From: Phycisphaerales bacterium
GTDB taxonomy: Bacteria; Planctomycetota; Phycisphaerae; Phycisphaerales; SM1A02
DNA length: 11,695 nucleotides
Assembly (NCBI GenBank): GCA_022447165.1
Contig: JAKVBR010000038.1
Location: forward strand, 1-11,695
Reading direction: 5' to 3'
Shown: positions 1-6,759 of the stretch, piece by piece
Numbering within the stretch: position 1 is the stretch's first letter
Layout of the letters: every line of letters starts with the position of its first letter
Translations under genes and position numbers: made by a program
The notes under the pieces: generated by a model
What the model saw: only the letters and a program-made list of their open reading frames with translations
Database searches by the model: none
Told to the model about the DNA's origin: nothing

Positions 1-1
1 G

Positions 2-1291
2 CTTTCGGCTCCAAGTGGCAGTGTTTCGATGTGGGGAGCAGCATGGGTAGGTGTCCCTGTTGCAATATGTGGCATGATTTTTATTGTGCTCACTTCTAAG
101 TTTCTTCTACCAAACCGAACTCCCCCGCATCACGATGGTGTCTTTAAGCGAGAGTATGAAATCAAAATGCGAGTAAGCGCTGGCTCTCAAATCATTGGCA
201 AAAGCATTGCTGAGGCGGGCCTACGAAACTTGCCAGATTTGTACTTGCACGCGATGGTCAGAGATAACCAACTTATCACGGGTCTTGCCCCGCAAATGAC
301 ACTCCAAGAAGATGACAAACTGATCTTTGTCGGTGATGTTGATGCCGTCATCGATGTACGCAAAATCAGGGGACTTGTACCTGCGACGAATCAACTTGAA
401 AATGTTTCTGGCGATCCCTTTAGTCGGCGCCTTGTTGAAGTTGTTGTTTCTGAAGCATCACCACTCATTGGGCTGACGATTAAAGAGGCGCAATTCCGAA
501 CGCGATACAACGCCGTTGTGCTTGCTGTGCATCGAAAGGGTCATCACATTGAAGGAAAAATTGGTCAGATTAAGATCAATGCCGGTGATACATTACTCGC
601 TGAATCTAACGATGATTTCCTAAGGTATTACAGGCAAAGTCATGACTTCTACTTGGTTTCAGAAGTTGAAAACTCTAGACCACCAGTACACAGCAAGGCG
701 GTTCTCTCTTTATTTATTCTAGGATTGATGATTGTGCTGTTGACGACGAATGTCATTGGCCGCGTCGCAGCCATTTGGCTTTGCGGACTTTTGATGATTG
801 TTACACGTTGTATCAATGGGCCAACCGCAAGGAAAGCAATCAACTTGCAAATATTAATCGTCATTGGAGCTGCAATGGGCATTGGCAAGGCCGTTGAACA
901 AAGCGGTCTTGCTGAACTTGCAAGTGGGCACTTGTTAAATCTAGCGAACACGATGAATGTCGGAAACTACGGGACGTTGTTCCTTGTGTTTGCGATGACA
1001 AGCATCGCTGCACAGCTCATGACTAACTTTGGTGCAGCAGTCATTATGTTCCCAATTGTGATTAGTGCTGCACACGGTCTTGATGTTAGCCCCTACCCCT
1101 TCGTCTTCACGATGATGGCTGCTGCTGGGTGCAACTTCATGACGCCGATTACGTATCAAACAAATCTGATGGTGTATGGACCTGGTGGATACCACTTCAC
1201 AGACTTCCAGCGTCTAGGGATTCCATTGACATTACTTGTTGCATTGATTGCTGTCATCGTTGCGCCGATGGTATTCCCCTTTACTCCATGA
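2..1291 (+). CDS. SLC13-type transporter with two RCK_C (TrkA_C) domains, 5' truncated by the window
   Basis: C-terminal part of a sodium/anion-symporter-like (SLC13/DASS) permease of the inner membrane. The frame is open to the left edge and codes for sensible family sequence (LSAPSGSVS) before the first ATG at 29, so that ATG is internal and the gene starts outside the window. Numbering from the ATG: a membrane segment at about 6-27; two consecutive RCK_C/TrkA_C regulatory domains at about 36-118 and 130-212, each with the usual G-x-x-I and GD-x-L/I-ending pattern; then hydrophobic segments from about 224 to 417. Residues 366-400 carry the family hallmark (GCNFMTPITYQTNLMVYGPG, then G and F). 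Full-length members with this architecture have about 590-610 residues, so roughly 170 are missing. The transported anion (sulfate, dicarboxylate or other) cannot be read from the sequence. RCK_C domains commonly bind small ligands or nucleotides and gate transport. The stop TGA overlaps the ATG of the next gene (ATGA). Confidence 0.9.
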   Translation, partial: LSAPSGSVSMWGAAWVGVPVAICGMIFIVLTSKFLLPNRTPPHHDGVFKREYEIKMRVSAGSQIIGKSIAEAGLRNLPDLYLHAMVRDNQLITGLAPQMTLQEDDKLIFVGDVDAVIDVRKIRGLVPATNQLENVSGDPFSRRLVEVVVSEASPLIGLTIKEAQFRTRYNAVVLAVHRKGHHIEGKIGQIKINAGDTLLAESNDDFLRYYRQSHDFYLVSEVENSRPPVHSKAVLSLFILGLMIVLLTTNVIGRVAAIWLCGLLMIVTRCINGPTARKAINLQILIVIGAAMGIGKAVEQSGLAELASGHLLNLANTMNVGNYGTLFLVFAMTSIAAQLMTNFGAAVIMFPIVISAAHGLDVSPYPFVFTMMAAAGCNFMTPITYQTNLMVYGPGGYHFTDFQRLGIPLTLLVALIAVIVAPMVFPFTP

Positions 1292-2205
1292 AAGTCAATG
1301 TGAAAACAGTGATGCTCATGGTCGCATTAATGTGCGTATTCATGTGGCTCTTTGGCAACGCCCTTTCTGACCAGTATTTTTTGACTCAATGGCTAGAGTG
1401 GATGCCCACACTTTTCGTGTTCGTATTGCTTGCTTTTATCTCTGCTGTACTTGCATGGATGCGGGCGTGGAAACACATCATGTTGCCAGCCAGTTTATGC
1501 ATAGCCGTTGGTCTTTGGTACTCCATGTATGAGAACAAGTTGTTTGTTTCATGCTCTGAGAGCGGAGCTCTTCGCATCGCTGCGTGGACAATGAGTCATC
1601 CGAAAGATGAGTTTGCTACGGAATCCGCTGAATTCATTGTTAACTTAAACGCTGACATCACGCTTCTATCACATGGTTGGACTGTTCGTGGTAAACCTCA
1701 AATCACAGATTGGCTTGGGACTAATGGGAAAAAGCTGGTTCGATTCCCCTTTACAGTGCTCACAAAATTACCACCGATTGAAATTAAGCCACTCATCGCT
1801 TCGGACAGTATTCACATTGTTTCATTTACTCTAGACACCACTGAAAAAATCGGCAAACCCGTTGTGCTATGGGCAGTTGATTTCCCTTCCAGCTTTTCAC
1901 GATCTCGGTATGACGTTGCACTGGTTTCAAAACGACTGCTTCAAGAAATCGAATGGAATCCGCCAGACATCGTGGCAGGTGATTTCAACATGACTACAGA
2001 TAGCGCTGCGATTCGATACTTGTTTCCACAACTTAGGGACGCTAGTCATCTTGGAGGGTGTGGCGTGATGGCGTCTTATCCAAGATACTTCCCAATCTAT
2101 CTCATTGACCATTTCCTCGTTTCTGACGAAATCGATGTTGCATCATACAAACTGATAAATCCATTAAGTGGACGCCACCGAGTGCAACTCATGGAGATTA
2201 ATTGA
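1288..2205 (+). CDS. Membrane-anchored endonuclease/exonuclease/phosphatase-fold protein, active site degenerate
   Basis: A 305-residue protein. The ATG at 1288 overlaps the upstream stop by 4 bp, giving translational coupling. The frame stays open further upstream, but that part only shadows the transporter, so I chose this start. Three hydrophobic segments lie at about 5-23, 39-58 and 63-81, followed by a soluble domain of about 220 residues. Its end matches the Exo_endo_phos superfamily (PF03372): GDFN at 231-234 and a LIDHFLVS strand with D274-H275. Other catalytic positions look replaced. The usual R-I-x-x-W-N has T101 where Asn is expected (RIAAWT), the L-Q-E motif reads L-S-H (H129 instead of Glu), and the terminal S-D-H reads G-R-H (295-297). 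Planctomycetes often carry such proteins with three N-terminal helices. Family membership is fairly safe, but catalysis is doubtful. The coupling suggests co-expression with the transporter, possibly in membrane or phosphate metabolism; that last step is inference. Confidence 0.75.
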   Translation: MKVNVKTVMLMVALMCVFMWLFGNALSDQYFLTQWLEWMPTLFVFVLLAFISAVLAWMRAWKHIMLPASLCIAVGLWYSMYENKLFVSCSESGALRIAAWTMSHPKDEFATESAEFIVNLNADITLLSHGWTVRGKPQITDWLGTNGKKLVRFPFTVLTKLPPIEIKPLIASDSIHIVSFTLDTTEKIGKPVVLWAVDFPSSFSRSRYDVALVSKRLLQEIEWNPPDIVAGDFNMTTDSAAIRYLFPQLRDASHLGGCGVMASYPRYFPIYLIDHFLVSDEIDVASYKLINPLSGRHRVQLMEIN

Positions 2206-2215
2206 GAACTGTAAT

Positions 2216-3016
2216 TTATTTTCTTGAGAAAACGGTGTAAATGAGGTCCTCATGGAATTGCATGCCCATTGAACCTAACTCCACTTCATTTAACTGTGCT
2301 CGGATTTTGACATCATCAATCCAAACGACTGAACCATCACCACGAAGTTCGTTATATCCAACGCCGTGGTTGTAATCATGTTTTGTTTTTAAACCATCTG
2401 TAGTCAAGACTAGATCTTTTCCTTGAAGCAGTGAACGCCGTCTGCCTGTGCGCCAATCTTTATGACCGACATAGTGGAAGTTGCTGAAGAGAGGCTCTTC
2501 GATATTCTTCGCCTCCCAAGAACTGCTGCATTCTTCATGTGCATGTTCGCCGCCATGACTTGGACAGTAAAAACATTCTGGTGCATCGCAATAATGCCAT
2601 TGGAACAATCTGCCGAGTCCATCCCAAGTAGAGTCTTGAAGTGGTTTTGGAATTGAACGCGTCTTTCCATCCATGAGGAAAATAACATCAGCACTAACCA
2701 TTTCATTACGAACGAGACTGAGTTTCGTTGGATCTGGCATCGGGTTATCGAGAACAGATGCAACAGGCAATCGATTTCGTCTGTCAGCGCTATACATCGT
2801 GATGGCTTGACCGAGTTGGCGTTGATTGGAGCCACACATCACTCGCCTTGCATTTTCACGAACCGAAGAAAGTGCTGGCATGAGTAATCCAGCAAGTAGT
2901 GACGTCACACTGATAACCACAATGAGTTCAAGCAAACTAAAACCTCGACGACCAACTTTCGTCACTGGGGTCGCAACATCTTGCTGAAGTAGAGTTTTTT
3001 CAGTCATGCGTCTCAT
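2216..3016 (-). CDS. Type IV/type II prepilin-like protein with H-X9-DG motif
   Basis: A 266-residue prepilin-type protein. Residues 23-30 (RRGFSLLE) are a class III signal: a prepilin peptidase would cut after G25, N-methylate F26, and E30 is the conserved Glu at position 5. The hydrophobic helix runs about 26-47 (LLELIVVISVTSLLAGLL). Near the end, H217 is followed by exactly nine residues and D227-G228, the H-X9-DG processing-associated motif found in the large planctomycete and verrucomicrobial prepilin families. Between them are five cysteines (C61, C143, C148, C151, C163) and a His-rich GEHAHEE stretch at about 156-162, which could hold disulfides or a metal. The start could be M1 (3016) or M4 (3007); neither has a clear Shine-Dalgarno. 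The gene converges on the preceding one with a 10-bp gap and diverges from the sigma factor. Such proteins are exported to the envelope as pseudopilins; which machine this one serves is not visible here. Confidence 0.88.
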   Translation of the reverse strand: MRRMTEKTLLQQDVATPVTKVGRRGFSLLELIVVISVTSLLAGLLMPALSSVRENARRVMCGSNQRQLGQAITMYSADRRNRLPVASVLDNPMPDPTKLSLVRNEMVSADVIFLMDGKTRSIPKPLQDSTWDGLGRLFQWHYCDAPECFYCPSHGGEHAHEECSSSWEAKNIEEPLFSNFHYVGHKDWRTGRRRSLLQGKDLVLTTDGLKTKHDYNHGVGYNELRGDGSVVWIDDVKIRAQLNEVELGSMGMQFHEDLIYTVFSRK

Positions 3017-3164
3017 TATTCAAAAAGGGAAGGCGTGATAAAAACCTCCCTATACATAGTCTAATGAAGAATCCTTGAATTGCTACAAATTTATTGAACT
3101 CTTCTGCATTTTCTAGGTACACTCCGTATTGGCACACACTTTTAACCGGGATTTTGTTAGGTTT
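3017..3164. other. Divergent intergenic region between prepilin and sigma-factor genes
   Basis: About 150 bp of AT-rich DNA separates two divergent genes. It must contain promoters for both. I see a reasonable candidate only for the plus strand (see the entry at 3094-3123). On the minus strand the best match is weak: a TTCAAG and a TGTATA 17 bp apart. I do not annotate it. Position 3129 opens a TTG-initiated extension of the sigma gene. Confidence 0.5.
3094..3123 (+). promoter_or_regulatory. Candidate sigma70-type promoter for the sigma/anti-sigma genes
   Basis: TTGAAC at 3094-3099 and TACACT at 3118-3123 are separated by 18 bp. Each shares four of six bases with the housekeeping consensus. 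The start of transcription would fall near 3130, which would place the TTG codon at 3129 outside the transcript or make it leaderless, and so favours an ATG start at 3165 or 3183. The match is modest and may be chance in AT-rich DNA. Confidence 0.35.
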
Positions 3165-3770
3165 ATGGCTGGTGTCTTAAAAATGGAGTTTGGAGGGCTT
3201 TTGCCAGAACAGGAACCAGATTACAGACTCATGAGGCGCGTTGCGCTTGGTGAAGAAGACGCTGTTGGCGAGCTTTATGACCGATACTACGCATTGGTAT
3301 TCAAGCTCGCGTACCAGTTTCTATCGAATCAAGCAGAAGCAGAAGACGCTGTCCAAGAGGTCTTTGTACGCCTTTGGAAGACTGCAGATCGCTTTGATTC
3401 AAGAAAAGCGAAGCTCGTCACATGGGTCATGCTGATTACAAGAAGGCACCTCATCGACAAAATTCGACGAAAAACAGTCCGTCCAAAGCAACAAGAACTT
3501 GGGGAACACAATGAAGAAAACGCAACCGTTCCCCCTGACGAATCGAATATGTTGGCGTTAGAGCGAAACTCCATGCTGTGGAATGCTCTTCAGGAACTTC
3601 CTGAAATGCAACGCACAGTCATCGAACGCTCTTACTTTCAAGGGTTCACTTTACGTGAAGTGAGTCTTCAACTCAATGCTCCTCTCGGCACCGTAAAATC
3701 TGCATTAAGTCGCGGTTTGCTACGCCTCAGGGAGCAAGGAAAACAAGATTCTTCTCCATTGCAATCGTGA
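3165..3770 (+). CDS. ECF RNA polymerase sigma factor, SigK-like
   Basis: Extracytoplasmic-function sigma factor of about 201 residues. Region 2 lies at about 36-104, with the polymerase-binding and -10-recognition stretch AEDAVQEVFVRLW at 59-71 and the WVMLITRRHLIDKIRRK helix after it. Region 4 lies at about 135-190, with an LPEMQRTVIERSYFQGFTLREVS helix-turn-helix and the PLGTVKSALSRGLLRLR end that is characteristic of the SigK/RskA type. Three starts are possible: TTG at 3129 (213 residues), ATG at 3165 (201) and ATG at 3183 (195). None has a good Shine-Dalgarno. I chose 3165 because the candidate promoter sits too close to the TTG and 201 residues is the usual length. The neighbour 19 bp downstream is a membrane anti-sigma factor, so activity is probably controlled by sequestration at the membrane. 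Targets are unknown. Family identification is very secure; the start is not. Confidence 0.93.
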   Translation: MAGVLKMEFGGLLPEQEPDYRLMRRVALGEEDAVGELYDRYYALVFKLAYQFLSNQAEAEDAVQEVFVRLWKTADRFDSRKAKLVTWVMLITRRHLIDKIRRKTVRPKQQELGEHNEENATVPPDESNMLALERNSMLWNALQELPEMQRTVIERSYFQGFTLREVSLQLNAPLGTVKSALSRGLLRLREQGKQDSSPLQS

Positions 3771-3789
3771 GAAGAGTGACAAACTGACG

Positions 3790-4596
3790 ATGGATTCATT
3801 GATGAACGATTCAAGCAACAACTACAACCAACTCATTGAGCTATCAGTGCTCGATGCTTATGGTTTGCTTGAACCGATTGAAGCGGACCTGTTCAACAGA
3901 GCATTCCATGAAGCCCCAGTTTCGATTCAAGAAGAAATCATTCAACTGCAAGAATCACTTGCACTCGATGACTCTTTACTCCCAACCGAGTTACCCCCTA
4001 AAGCCTTAAAGCAACGCGTACTCGATGCTGTTTCAAATGCAGCAGATCAAGAAGCCAAACGACTTGCACCGCTTGCACTGATCGGCGCTCGCTCTAGCGC
4101 TTCACGGCGAGATGTACCAAGTTCAAAACAAACACTCTTCTGGAGAACTGCTGCAATGGTGCTGCTTGGCGTTTCAGTCGTTCTTGCAATGCTTGCAGTT
4201 GATGCACAACGTCGCGCCTCGAATATGGCAATCATAGCCCTGAACTCAGAAACATCAGACGCCCTTACGGAAAACGCAGGGCCTGGCTTCAGCTCATTTA
4301 TTGGTAACCCATATTGCTACATCAAACAACTTGAACGTGAGCAAGGGAACGAGGCGGGCTACATCCGCATTGCGATTAATGAACGCACCGGGCAGGGCTA
4401 CATCGTCGCGATGGACCTCAAAGAAGGTGAAGAAATCATCGTAAATGGCACAACTCCAGAAGGCGAAGTGATTGAAATTGCTCGCTTAACTGCTGACAGT
4501 CCAGTGATTGGTCGAGCATTTGAACTTGACCCAGCAATTGGACGAACAATCGCATTCCACGCAGTTGATGCGAATACCGGCAACCGCTGGAGTTAA
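3790..4596 (+). CDS. Membrane anti-sigma factor, RskA-like
   Basis: A 268-residue single-pass membrane protein encoded 19 bp after the sigma factor. Residues about 13-60 form the cytoplasmic anti-sigma domain (ELSVLDAYGLLEPIEADLF), with the helical L-x-A-x-G-x-L-x-P pattern of RskA N-terminal domains. No HxxxCxxC zinc motif is present, so it is the non-zinc type. A basic linker (about 88-117) leads to one transmembrane helix at about 118-138 (FWRTAAMVLLGVSVVLAMLA). The extracytoplasmic part (about 140-268) contains the YIRIAINERTGQGYIVAMDL and VIEIARLTADSP stretches expected of an RskA C-terminal beta domain. In the known family the protein holds its sigma factor until regulated proteolysis releases it. 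The signal is not visible. The start at 3790 fits the N-terminal domain; M5 at 3802 is an alternative. Assignment rests on position, topology and domain pattern, since sequence conservation in this family is low. Confidence 0.82.
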   Translation: MDSLMNDSSNNYNQLIELSVLDAYGLLEPIEADLFNRAFHEAPVSIQEEIIQLQESLALDDSLLPTELPPKALKQRVLDAVSNAADQEAKRLAPLALIGARSSASRRDVPSSKQTLFWRTAAMVLLGVSVVLAMLAVDAQRRASNMAIIALNSETSDALTENAGPGFSSFIGNPYCYIKQLEREQGNEAGYIRIAINERTGQGYIVAMDLKEGEEIIVNGTTPEGEVIEIARLTADSPVIGRAFELDPAIGRTIAFHAVDANTGNRWS

Positions 4597-4659
4597 CCCA
4601 AAAGACAACACAATGCTCATTGCTGACGTGCTCCTCGAGCGCTTGACTACAATGCGCCC

Positions 4660-5181
4660 ATGCACAACAAGAACATGTGGTCACCCTGGCGGTATGAGTA
4701 CATTCGCAATTTAAGCGAAGAGTTGAATGACGCAACGCAGGATGGTCAAAACAATGGGAAGAACTCAAACTTTATCGCTTCGTATTTTCAATCACCTAAG
4801 CAAGATGAAACAAACCTCGTCATTTACCGAAACAGCGAAGGCATCGTTTTTCTAAACAGATACCCGTATGCCAATGGACACCTACTTGTTGCACTTGGTG
4901 AAGCAAAACCAGAACTACTCGCGTACAACTATGAGCAAAGGCGCGCGCTTTGGGAACTCGTTGAGATTGGGACATCAATACTCAAAACAAAGCTCAATCC
5001 TCAAGGCATGAACATCGGTATTAATGAAGGACAAGCAAGTGGCGCAGGCGTACCACAACATTTGCATGTGCACATTATCCCGCGTTGGAGTGGTGACACG
5101 AACTTCATGGCTTCTGTTGGAAATGTCAGAGTCATTCCTGCTTCACTTGAAACGATGTGGGGACAACTCATAAATACCTAA
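4660..5181 (+). CDS. HIT-family nucleotide hydrolase/transferase, Ap4A phosphorylase-like
   Basis: A 173-residue protein of the histidine-triad superfamily, expected in the cytosol acting on dinucleoside polyphosphates or nucleotide-phosphate adducts. The N-terminal MWSPWRYEYI (6-15) matches the family opening LWAPWRMEYI, so translation may start at M1 (4660) or at M6 (4675). Residues 58-81 give the first strands (NSEGIVFLNRYPYANGHLLV). Residues 117-150 hold the signature: MNIGINEGQASGAGVPQHLH, then VHIIPRW and GDTNFM. H134, H136 and H138 form the HxHxH triad, H136 being the expected nucleophile. The PRW-x-GDTNFM ending is typical of the subgroup that includes mycobacterial Ap4A phosphorylase. 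The CxxC zinc site often seen near residue 40 is absent (SNFIASYF). It follows the anti-sigma gene by 63 bp, probably in the same transcript; a functional link is not evident. Confidence 0.9.
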   Translation: MHNKNMWSPWRYEYIRNLSEELNDATQDGQNNGKNSNFIASYFQSPKQDETNLVIYRNSEGIVFLNRYPYANGHLLVALGEAKPELLAYNYEQRRALWELVEIGTSILKTKLNPQGMNIGINEGQASGAGVPQHLHVHIIPRWSGDTNFMASVGNVRVIPASLETMWGQLINT

Positions 5182-5185
5182 ACAT

Positions 5186-5200
5186 AAAAAACCCCGCAGG
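5186..5200 (-). terminator. Candidate end of the minus-strand RNA: GC-rich strand plus T6
   Basis: Read on the minus strand, CCCTGCGGGG is followed by six Ts (5191-5186). Locally it can form only a 3-bp stem, so as a classical intrinsic terminator it is weak. The CGGGG also pairs with the 5' end of the RNA (5387-5391), giving a closing stem followed by a U-run. Confidence 0.4.
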
Positions 5201-5393
5201 GAATCAAATGTCTATGAGGCGTGCAGCACTTGCACTCGAACCCAATACCTAACTAGGTGGGCTCGTGTGCCGTCATGCCAAGTCTTCCACTTATAGAGGC
5301 CTGACTATCGATGTAGCTAACGATCCCTTTGGGATTCGAAAGGATTGAGCACAATGGAGCTGCACACAACATTCGATGAACCACTTCGGGGTC
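5186..5393 (-). ncRNA. Candidate structured non-coding RNA, about 208 nt, unassigned family
   Basis: Nothing codes here, but the segment is dense in nested complementarity. Long-range helices are 5191-5196 with 5387-5392 (6 bp), 5207-5211 with 5369-5373 (5 bp) and 5221-5227 with 5359-5365 (7 bp), so the two ends close on each other. Inside are a long hairpin at 5232-5270 (GCAC, CGA, CCC and ACCT paired with their complements, with two symmetric mismatches, one AAT bulge and a 4-nt loop), a hairpin at 5281-5306 and a hairpin at 5321-5338, the last with an alternative pairing over 5322-5345. On the minus strand a promoter-like element sits just upstream (5400-5427), and the 3' closing strand CGGGG runs straight into six Ts, as in an independently transcribed, terminated RNA. 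Size and end-closing resemble 6S RNA, but the inside looks multibranched instead of one long arm. No tmRNA, RNase P or SRP core motif is seen. The strand is inferred. Confidence 0.55.
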
Positions 5394-5399
5394 AATAGT

Positions 5400-5427
5400 A
5401 CAATACCACTAACTAAGCGATTGCCAA
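5400..5427 (-). promoter_or_regulatory. Candidate promoter of the minus-strand RNA
   Basis: On the minus strand TTGGCA (5427-5422) and TATTGT (5405-5400) are 16 bp apart, matching five and four of six consensus bases. A purine start at 5393 or 5392 lies 7-8 nt after the -10 element, exactly where the 5' closing strand of the RNA begins. That coincidence of promoter, start and helix end is the main argument for the strand. The -35 box nearly touches the TTG start codon at 5429 of the plus-strand transporter. Confidence 0.45.
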
Positions 5428-5428
5428 A

Positions 5429-6712
5429 TTGAATTTGCCTTCTTCTCAACAAAACAATGAAAAAACACGCTCCCCTTACAAGAGAGAGCTCGTTGCGTGG
5501 GCATTTTTGCCCATGATGATGGGTGCAATTGAAGGCGGGGTCGTGGGCGTGTTAACGAAACGGCTGTTTGAGGGTGTCGTTGACGATTCATTGCTTGACT
5601 GGTCTGTTGCGACGCTTGCTGCCGCACAGGGCTTTGCAAACATTTCAAGCTTTTTCTGGGCCGCCGTGAGCCATGGCAAGCATAAAGTTAAATTCGTAAC
5701 CGCACTCAAGGTGATGTGCGTGCTTCTAGTCGGGCTCGTCACCATGACACCAACTACGCCGTTTGGGCTTGGCATGCTTCTGTGTTGTGTCATTGGGACA
5801 CGTGTTTGCTACACAGGCGTTGTCACATTGCGAACGACAATTTGGCAGGCGAATTACCCAAGAGAAAATCGGGCGAATGTTGCTGGTGCAATTGCAACCA
5901 TTCAATCACTTGTCCTTGCGAGCGTTGCTTTTGGTGTTGGTCAAGCGATGGATCATAATGAAGAATCATTCCGTTGGATTTATCCAATCGCTGCAAGTTT
6001 TGGAATCATCGGTGCTGCAATTTATTCAAAAGTTCGCGTCAAAGGTCACAAACAATTGCTTCACGAAGAGAAGCAATCGCCTGAACTCGTCTCAATCAAA
6101 CCATGGAAAACGTTCCATCTATTGTTTGAAGATATTCAGTTTGCAAAGTACATGACTTGCCAATTCATTCTGGGCGTTGGAAACTTAATGCTCACCGCCC
6201 CGCTCGTCATTGTCTTGAACGATGACTTCGCCCTCGATTACTTAGGCGAGATTCTCATTGTCACCATCATTCCAATCCTCATGATTCCAGTGAGTACCCC
6301 GCTTTGGGCCAAACTGTTGAATCGAGTCCACATCCTTACGTTCCGTTCAATTCACAGTTGGTTCTTTGTCGTTTCATCACTCTGCTTTGCTGCAGGCATA
6401 TTGATGCGTGAAATGAATCTCATGTGGACTGGGGCTGCCATTCGTGGACTTGGTTTTGGGGGCGGCGTTCTCGCATGGAATCTTGGGCACCAAGACTACG
6501 CACCCGTTGAGCAGTCCGGACAATACATGGGGCTTCATGTCACGCTGACTGGCATTCGCGGGCTGTTTGCACCCGCTTTTGGCGTCTTCCTTTACACAAG
6601 TTTGCTTGCAAGCGGCTACCCAGCAGGCACAATCGTCTTCGTCACTGGCGCAGCATGCACAGCAATCGGCGGAATCGGTTTTATTCTGCTTGCAAAGGCA
6701 CGTAAGACCTAA
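5429..6712 (+). CDS. Major facilitator superfamily transporter
   Basis: A 427-residue polytopic inner-membrane protein with about eleven to twelve hydrophobic segments, for example about 24-47, 59-82, 92-107, 110-130, 148-170, 180-200, then after a charged central loop (about 203-235) 239-262, 271-293, 305-328, 334-354, 370-398 and 400-424. The basic GKHKVKF loop between the second and third helices and the long central loop separating two halves are typical of MFS proteins. I cannot name a substrate. The start is a TTG at 5429. The frame upstream hits a stop at 5414, the first ATGs are well inside the first helix, and residues 1-22 look like a normal polar N-terminus. TTG at 5435 is an alternative. 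No Shine-Dalgarno is seen. It has no obvious promoter of its own, and the candidate minus-strand RNA separates it from the HIT gene. It ends 190 bp before rpsA. Confidence 0.85.
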   Translation: MNLPSSQQNNEKTRSPYKRELVAWAFLPMMMGAIEGGVVGVLTKRLFEGVVDDSLLDWSVATLAAAQGFANISSFFWAAVSHGKHKVKFVTALKVMCVLLVGLVTMTPTTPFGLGMLLCCVIGTRVCYTGVVTLRTTIWQANYPRENRANVAGAIATIQSLVLASVAFGVGQAMDHNEESFRWIYPIAASFGIIGAAIYSKVRVKGHKQLLHEEKQSPELVSIKPWKTFHLLFEDIQFAKYMTCQFILGVGNLMLTAPLVIVLNDDFALDYLGEILIVTIIPILMIPVSTPLWAKLLNRVHILTFRSIHSWFFVVSSLCFAAGILMREMNLMWTGAAIRGLGFGGGVLAWNLGHQDYAPVEQSGQYMGLHVTLTGIRGLFAPAFGVFLYTSLLASGYPAGTIVFVTGAACTAIGGIGFILLAKARKT

Positions 6713-6750
6713 AAAATAAAGGATTAACAACTTCTTGTGAGGCATGTTTC

Positions 6751-6759
6751 TGATATCAT
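6751..6759 (+). promoter_or_regulatory. Candidate extended -10 promoter of rpsA
   Basis: TGATATCAT is a TGn-extended -10 element with TATCAT matching five of six consensus bases. There is no good -35 at the right distance (TTGTGA at 6735-6740 is only 13 bp away), which an extended -10 can tolerate. Transcription would begin near 6766, giving a leader of about 137 nt. Confidence 0.35.

Noticed and set aside
4508..4768. Open frames on both strands across the anti-sigma/HIT junction
   Set aside because: They overlap real genes in other frames and show no family motif.
5147..5176. Plus-strand promoter TTGAAA-18-TAAATA driving the intergenic RNA
   Set aside because: The -10 matches only three of six bases and lies in the HIT gene. 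The minus-strand promoter fits better and agrees with the T-run, so I prefer that strand, although the plus strand is not excluded.
5186..5393. tmRNA, SRP RNA, RNase P RNA or cobalamin riboswitch
   Set aside because: No tRNA-like acceptor and T-loop ends, no SRP GGAAGCAGCC-type core, no RNase P core motifs and no B12-box were found on either strand. The TTCGAGT on the minus strand lies in a hairpin stem, not a T-loop.
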